Source: Bradyrhizobium quebecense (lineage in GTDB: Bacteria; Pseudomonadota; Alphaproteobacteria; Rhizobiales; Xanthobacteraceae). Taken from it: DNA of 64,000 nucleotides. The notes below the pieces were generated by a model. It made no database searches, was not told where the DNA came from, and saw only the letters and a list, made by a program, of their open reading frames with translations. This document shows, in pieces, positions 59,651 through 64,000 of the stretch (position 1 is the first letter of the stretch; each line of letters begins with the position of its first letter). Position numbers and translations under genes: made by a program. Location of the stretch: NCBI RefSeq assembly GCF_013373795.3, contig NZ_CP088022.1:4402001-4466000 (forward strand), in the 5' to 3' direction.

Positions 59651-62437
59651 CTATTCCGCCGCCGTCCGGATATCGATCTTCTCGGCGCGGACTGCGCAGA
59701 ACTTGAACTCCGGAATCTTGCCGAACGGATCGAGCGCCGGGTTGGTCAGCAAATTCGCAGCCGCTTCCGCGTAGCAGAACGGCATGAAGACCATGTTCTC
59801 GGGCACGTCGCGGTCGGCGCGCACCTTGACCTCGACCGCGCCGCGGCGCGTCTCGAGGCGGATGAAGTCGCCGGGTGCGAGCCCCTTCTTGCGCATGTCC
59901 TTCGGGGTCATGAACGCGACCGCTTCGGGCTCGATCTGGTCGAGCACCTGCGCGCGCCGCGTCATCGAGCCGGTGTGCCAATGCTCGAGCACGCGGCCGG
60001 TCGACAGCACCATCGGATACTCGTCGTCGGGCAATTCGTCCGGCGGAATCACCTTGGCCGGCACGATCTTGCCGCGACCGCTCTCGGTCGGGAAACCGGT
60101 CGTGAAGATGATCTCATTGCCCGGCTTGTCCGGATCGTCGACCGGATAGGTCACCGCGCCCTCACGAACCAGCCGCTCCCAGGTGATGTTCTTCAGCGAC
60201 GGCATCAGCTGGGCCATCTCGGTGAACACCTCGCCCGGCCCCGCATAATTCCAGGGCAATCCCATCCGCTTGGCGATCTCCTGGATGATCCAGAGATCCT
60301 GCCGCGCATCGCCCGGCGGCTTGATCACCTCGCGCGCCAGCTGGACGCGGCGGTCGGTGTTGGTGAAGGAGCCGGACTTTTCGGCGAACGCCGAGGCCGG
60401 CAGGATGACGTCGGCATGGAATGCCGTCTCGGTGACGAACAGGTCCTGCACGACGAGATGATCGAGCTTCGCCAGCGCCTGGCGCGCGTGCTGCAAATCG
60501 GGATCCGACATCGCGGGATTTTCGCCCTCGACATACATGCCGTGGATTTCGCCGGCGTGGATCGCGTTCATGATCTCGACCACGGTCAGCCCGCGCACCG
60601 GATCGAGCTCCTGCCCCCACAACTTCTCGAACGCGCCGCGCATGTCGTCGCGGCCGACCGGCTGATAGTCCGGCAGGAACATCGGGATCAGGCCGGCGTC
60701 GGAAGCACCCTGCACGTTGTTCTGGCCGCGCAGCGGATGTAGCCCGGTGCCGGGGCGGCCGACCTGGCCGGTGATCAAAGCCAGCGCGATCAGGCAGCGT
60801 GCATTGTCGGTGCCATGGACATGCTGGCTGATGCCCATGCCCCAGAAGATGATCGACGACTTGGCGCGGGCGTAGGCACGCGCCACCTCGCGCAGCGTCT
60901 CGGCGGGAATGCCGCAGATCGGCGACATGCGCTCCGGCGTGAACTCCTGGATCTTCGCCTTCAGCTCGTCATAGCCCTCGGTATAACCGGCGATGTACTG
61001 CTCGTCGGTCAGGCCCTCGGTGATGATCGTGTGGATCATCGCGTTCAGCATCGCGACGTCGCTGCCCGGCTTGAAAGCGAGATGCTGCGTGGCATGCCGC
61101 GACAGCGACTGCCGGCGTGGATCCATCACGTAGAGCTTCGCGCCTCGCTTGGCCGCATTCTTGATGAAGGTCGCGGCGACCGGATGGTTCACGGTCGGAT
61201 TGGCGCCGATCACCCAGATCACCTCGGCATCGGCCGCGGCCGAGAACGGTGCCGACACCGCGCCGGAGCTCAATCCCTCGAACAAGGCCGCCACCGACGA
61301 GGCGTGACACAGCCGCGTGCAGTGGTCGACATTGTTGGAGCCGAAGCCGGTGCGGACCAGCTTCTGGAACAGGTAGGCTTCCTCGTTCGAGCCCTTGGCC
61401 GAGCCGAACCCGGCGAGCGCCTTGGCGCCCTTCTCATCGCGGATTTTCTTCAAGCCGGCCGCGGCAAGATCGAGCGCCTCTTCCCAGGAAGCCTCGCGGA
61501 AATGGGTGTAGGGATTGGCCGGATCGACCTGGTCGTTGGCATCCTTCTTCACGCCCGGCAGCCGCACCAGCGGCTTGGTCAGCCGGTTCGGATGATGGAT
61601 GTAGTCGAACCCGAAGCGACCCTTGACGCAGAGCCGGTTGTGATTGGCGGGGCCATCACGGCCTTCGGCGTAGATCACCTTCTCGTCCTTGACCTCATAG
61701 GTGACCTGACAGCCGACGCCGCAATACGGGCACAGCGAGTCCACCTTGCGGTCGGGCCAGGTGACGCGCGTCTGCTTGTCGTCGAGCATCACCGCCGGCA
61801 TCAGCGCTCCGGTGGGACACGCCTGGACGCATTCGCCGCAGGCGACGCAGGTCGATTCGCCCATCGGATCGTCGAAGTCGAACACGATTTTCGAGCCGTG
61901 ACTACGATAAGCCATGCCGATCACGTCGTTGACCTGCACCTCGCGGCACGCCCGCACGCACAGGCCGCACTGGATGCAGGCGTCGAGATTGACGCGCATC
62001 GCCGGGTGGCTGGTGTCGGCGTGCCAGCGCTCGGTGGCGGGGAAGCGGCTCTCGGTGACGCCGGTCTTCTCGGCCCAGTGCCAGAATTTCGAGTCCGGAT
62101 CGTGCGAGGTCTCGCGCGCCGGCTGATCGGCGACGAGCAGCTCCATGACCATCTTCTGCGCCGCGACGGCGCGCTGGCTGGCCGACTTCACCTTCATGCC
62201 GACCGAAGGCGTCCGCTTGCAGGACGCCGCCAGCACGCGCTCGCCTTCGATTTCGACCATGCAGGCGCGGCAATTGCCGTCCGGCCGATAGTCCGGCTCC
62301 GGCGAATAGCACAGATGTGGGATCTCGGTACCCTGGCGCTTGGCGACCTGCCAAATCGTTTCGCCGGCCCGCGCTTCGACCTGATGGCCGTCGAGCTCGA
62401 ACTGGATCGTCTGGCCGGAGTTGTGATTGTTGCTCAT
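59651..62437 (-). CDS. fdsA: NAD-dependent formate dehydrogenase, alpha (molybdopterin) subunit
   Basis: 928-residue catalytic subunit oxidising formate to CO2. Order: an N-terminal 2Fe-2S domain (HLCYSPEPDYRPDGNCRACM), a His/Cys-type linker, two 4Fe-4S sites (CIQCGLCVRAC and CVACGECVQACPTGAL), a further 4Fe-4S site (CPYCGVGCQ), then the molybdopterin domains with the metal-ligand Cys in VDHCTRLCHASS. The C-terminal dinucleotide domain contains LSTGRVLEHWHTGSMTRRA. The size and cofactor layout fit the soluble FdsA type. It lies 34 bases after fdsB. Electrons pass to FdsB and NAD+. Confidence 0.94.
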   Translation of the reverse strand: MSNNHNSGQTIQFELDGHQVEARAGETIWQVAKRQGTEIPHLCYSPEPDYRPDGNCRACMVEIEGERVLAASCKRTPSVGMKVKSASQRAVAAQKMVMELLVADQPARETSHDPDSKFWHWAEKTGVTESRFPATERWHADTSHPAMRVNLDACIQCGLCVRACREVQVNDVIGMAYRSHGSKIVFDFDDPMGESTCVACGECVQACPTGALMPAVMLDDKQTRVTWPDRKVDSLCPYCGVGCQVTYEVKDEKVIYAEGRDGPANHNRLCVKGRFGFDYIHHPNRLTKPLVRLPGVKKDANDQVDPANPYTHFREASWEEALDLAAAGLKKIRDEKGAKALAGFGSAKGSNEEAYLFQKLVRTGFGSNNVDHCTRLCHASSVAALFEGLSSGAVSAPFSAAADAEVIWVIGANPTVNHPVAATFIKNAAKRGAKLYVMDPRRQSLSRHATQHLAFKPGSDVAMLNAMIHTIITEGLTDEQYIAGYTEGYDELKAKIQEFTPERMSPICGIPAETLREVARAYARAKSSIIFWGMGISQHVHGTDNARCLIALALITGQVGRPGTGLHPLRGQNNVQGASDAGLIPMFLPDYQPVGRDDMRGAFEKLWGQELDPVRGLTVVEIMNAIHAGEIHGMYVEGENPAMSDPDLQHARQALAKLDHLVVQDLFVTETAFHADVILPASAFAEKSGSFTNTDRRVQLAREVIKPPGDARQDLWIIQEIAKRMGLPWNYAGPGEVFTEMAQLMPSLKNITWERLVREGAVTYPVDDPDKPGNEIIFTTGFPTESGRGKIVPAKVIPPDELPDDEYPMVLSTGRVLEHWHTGSMTRRAQVLDQIEPEAVAFMTPKDMRKKGLAPGDFIRLETRRGAVEVKVRADRDVPENMVFMPFCYAEAAANLLTNPALDPFGKIPEFKFCAVRAEKIDIRTAAE

Positions 62438-62471
62438 TCAAATCCTCGTCGAATTCGCCTGCTTGATCCGC

Positions 62472-64000
62472 CTACTCGGCGGCTTGCTGCGGACGAAACC
62501 CGTCCGGAAAATATTTGATCACCGAGGTCAGCGGATTGGAGGCCGCCTGACCGAGCCCGCAGATCGACGCGTCGCGCATCGCCTGGCTCAATTGGTCGAG
62601 CAGCTCCTTGTTCCAGATGGGTTGCTGCATCAGCAGCGCCGCCTTCTCGGTTCCGGCGCGGCAGGGCGTGCACTGCCCGCAGCTCTCGTCCTCGAAGAAC
62701 TTCATCAGGTTCAGCGCGGCCTCCCTGACGTCATCGGCCTGCGAGAGCACGATGACAGCGGCGGAGCCGATGAAGCAGCCGTATTTCTCCAGCGTGCCGA
62801 AATCGAGCGGGATGTTGTCCATCGACGCCGGCAGGATGCCGCCGGACGCGCCGCCCGGCAGATAGGCCTGCAAGGTATGGCCGTCGGCCATGCCGCCGCA
62901 GAACTTGTCGATCAGCTGGCGCAGGGTGATGCCGGCGGGTGCGAGCTTGACGCCGGGATCCTTGACGCGTCCCGACACCGAGAAGCTGCGCAGGCCGTGG
63001 CGCTCGTTGCGGCCGTGGCTCTTCCACCAGTCGGCGCCCTTCTCGACGATGTCGCGAACCCACCACAACGTCTCGATGTTGTTGATCAGCGTCGGCAGGC
63101 CGAACAGCCCGACCTGGAACGGATATGGCGGCTTGTGCCGTGGCAGGCCGCGCTTGCCCTCGATCGATTCCAGCAGCGAGGATTCCTCGCCGCAGATATA
63201 GGCGCCGGCGCCACGCCGCAGATGCAGCGTCGGACCACCAGGCGGAAGCTTTGCGATCTCGCGCGCAAGGATCTCGCGGCAGGCGGGGTACTCGTCGCGG
63301 ATATAGATGTAGACTTCCGGCGCCTCGACCACGTGGGCGCCAATCAGCATGCCCTCGAGGAAGCGATGCGGATCGGTCTCGAGATAGTATCGGTCCTTGA
63401 AAGTGCCGGGCTCGCCCTCGTCGCCGTTCACCGCCATCAGCCGCGGACCGGGTTCGCCGAGCACGGCGCGCCACTTGCGGCCGGTCGGAAAACCGGCGCC
63501 GCCGAGACCGCGCAGCGACGAATCGTCGAGCGCCTTCAGCAGGTCTTCCCGCGGCAACTCGCCTGAGCGCAGGCGCGCCAGCAGCCGGTATCCGCCGTCG
63601 TCGACATAGGCGTCGTAATCGATGTAAGGGGGGAGATGCACATGCGTGTCGCCGCTCTTCGCCGCAGCGAGCACGTCGCTGACGGTCGCATGATCGACGA
63701 AGTTGTGGCCAACCTCCGCGGTGGGTGCGGTGTCGCATCGGCCGACGCACGGCGCGCGCACGACGCGGATGCCGGGGCCGGCGCGGCTCTGGAGATCCTT
63801 CAGCAGCTTCTCGCCGCCGAGCATCGCGCAGGTCAGCGAATCGCAGACACGCACGGTGAGCGGCGCGATATCAGGCTCGCCTTCCTTCACGATGTCGAAA
63901 TGCGCATAGAAGGTCGCGGTCTCGAACACTTCGGCGAATGACAGCCTCATCTCGTCGGCGAGCGCCGCAAGATGCGCCGCCGAAATCTGATGATATTTGT
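62472..64000 (-). CDS. fdsB: NAD-dependent formate dehydrogenase, beta (diaphorase) subunit, 5' end outside window
   Basis: At least 508 residues; the frame stays open to the right edge (ISAAHLAALADE precedes an internal Met). The N-terminal part is a NuoE-like thioredoxin-fold 2Fe-2S domain (FAEVFETATFYAHFDIV, then Cys in CDSLTC and APCVGRC). The NuoF-like part follows with NADH/FMN motifs (LRGLGGAGFPTGRKW, NGDEGEPGTFKDR, GAGAYICGEESSLLESIEGK) and a C-terminal 4Fe-4S site (CGQCTPCR). It transfers electrons from FdsA to NAD+. A gamma subunit would be expected further right. Confidence 0.93.
   Translation of the reverse strand, partial: KYHQISAAHLAALADEMRLSFAEVFETATFYAHFDIVKEGEPDIAPLTVRVCDSLTCAMLGGEKLLKDLQSRAGPGIRVVRAPCVGRCDTAPTAEVGHNFVDHATVSDVLAAAKSGDTHVHLPPYIDYDAYVDDGGYRLLARLRSGELPREDLLKALDDSSLRGLGGAGFPTGRKWRAVLGEPGPRLMAVNGDEGEPGTFKDRYYLETDPHRFLEGMLIGAHVVEAPEVYIYIRDEYPACREILAREIAKLPPGGPTLHLRRGAGAYICGEESSLLESIEGKRGLPRHKPPYPFQVGLFGLPTLINNIETLWWVRDIVEKGADWWKSHGRNERHGLRSFSVSGRVKDPGVKLAPAGITLRQLIDKFCGGMADGHTLQAYLPGGASGGILPASMDNIPLDFGTLEKYGCFIGSAAVIVLSQADDVREAALNLMKFFEDESCGQCTPCRAGTEKAALLMQQPIWNKELLDQLSQAMRDASICGLGQAASNPLTSVIKYFPDGFRPQQAAE

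Noticed and set aside
60815..62518. 567-codon plus-strand open frame
   Set aside because: Antisense shadow of fdsA, whose Fe-S and molybdopterin motifs are unmistakable.

Overview
The window looks like a chromosomal segment of a GC-rich alphaproteobacterium of the Bradyrhizobium/Rhodopseudomonas type. This rests on recognition: several small proteins resemble families I know from Bradyrhizobium. No database search was run.

Layout. (1) 0-3.4 kb: a PQQ alcohol dehydrogenase operon (dehydrogenase, cytochrome c, XoxJ/MxaJ-like periplasmic protein) whose enzyme carries the second Asp expected of lanthanide-dependent forms. (2) 3.4-12.7 kb: a late flagellar block on the minus strand, in transcription order fliC, fliD, fliS, an unknown gene, flgD, flgE, a small unknown gene, a flgN-like gene, flgK, flgL. 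An ECF-type sigma factor gene lies upstream. (3) 14.1-18.8 kb: a plus-strand trio (HAD-domain protein, glycosyltransferase-like protein, formyltransferase) that I infer may modify the flagellin. (4) 18.8-22.7 kb: a class III cyclase/ATPase/TPR regulator and a divergent unknown gene. (5) 23.3-29.1 kb: an AtoE-like short-chain fatty acid transporter and a self-contained molybdopterin oxidoreductase fused to a flavin reductase and a 2Fe-2S ferredoxin, divergent from a GntR regulator. (6) 29.1-33.7 kb: a beta-oxidation operon (thiolase, SDR dehydrogenase, enoyl-CoA hydratase, acyl-CoA dehydrogenase). The last two genes appear to have damaged 5' ends, and an IclR gene is reduced to its DNA-binding domain.

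(7) 34.3-46.4 kb: a roughly 12 kb island bounded on the right by an intact tRNA-Lys(CTT) and on the left by a 45-bp exact copy of its 3' end. It holds a broken IS21 element, a complete DDE insertion sequence inserted in an IS66 remnant, frameshifted gene relics, several very small genes, dodecin and a class I PHA synthase. No recognisable integrase remains. (8) 46.5-50.5 kb: an LTXXQ/Spy-like periplasmic protein and a TRAP transporter (dctPQM). (9) 50.7-52.5 kb: three palindromic repeat types beside an IS630-type element. (10) 52.5-58.8 kb: a DUF4239-like relic, small secreted proteins, a branched-chain amino acid-type binding protein, ExoD, a membrane-anchored coiled-coil protein and a ModA-like binding protein. 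(11) 58.8-64 kb: a periplasmic dienelactone hydrolase, then the alpha and beta subunits of NAD-dependent formate dehydrogenase; the beta subunit runs off the right edge.

Metabolically, the alcohol dehydrogenase and formate dehydrogenase could serve the two ends of methanol oxidation, though they are 56 kb apart here. The most promising uncharacterised assemblies are the three-gene modification cassette beside fliC and the fused molybdoenzyme with its transporter and regulator.
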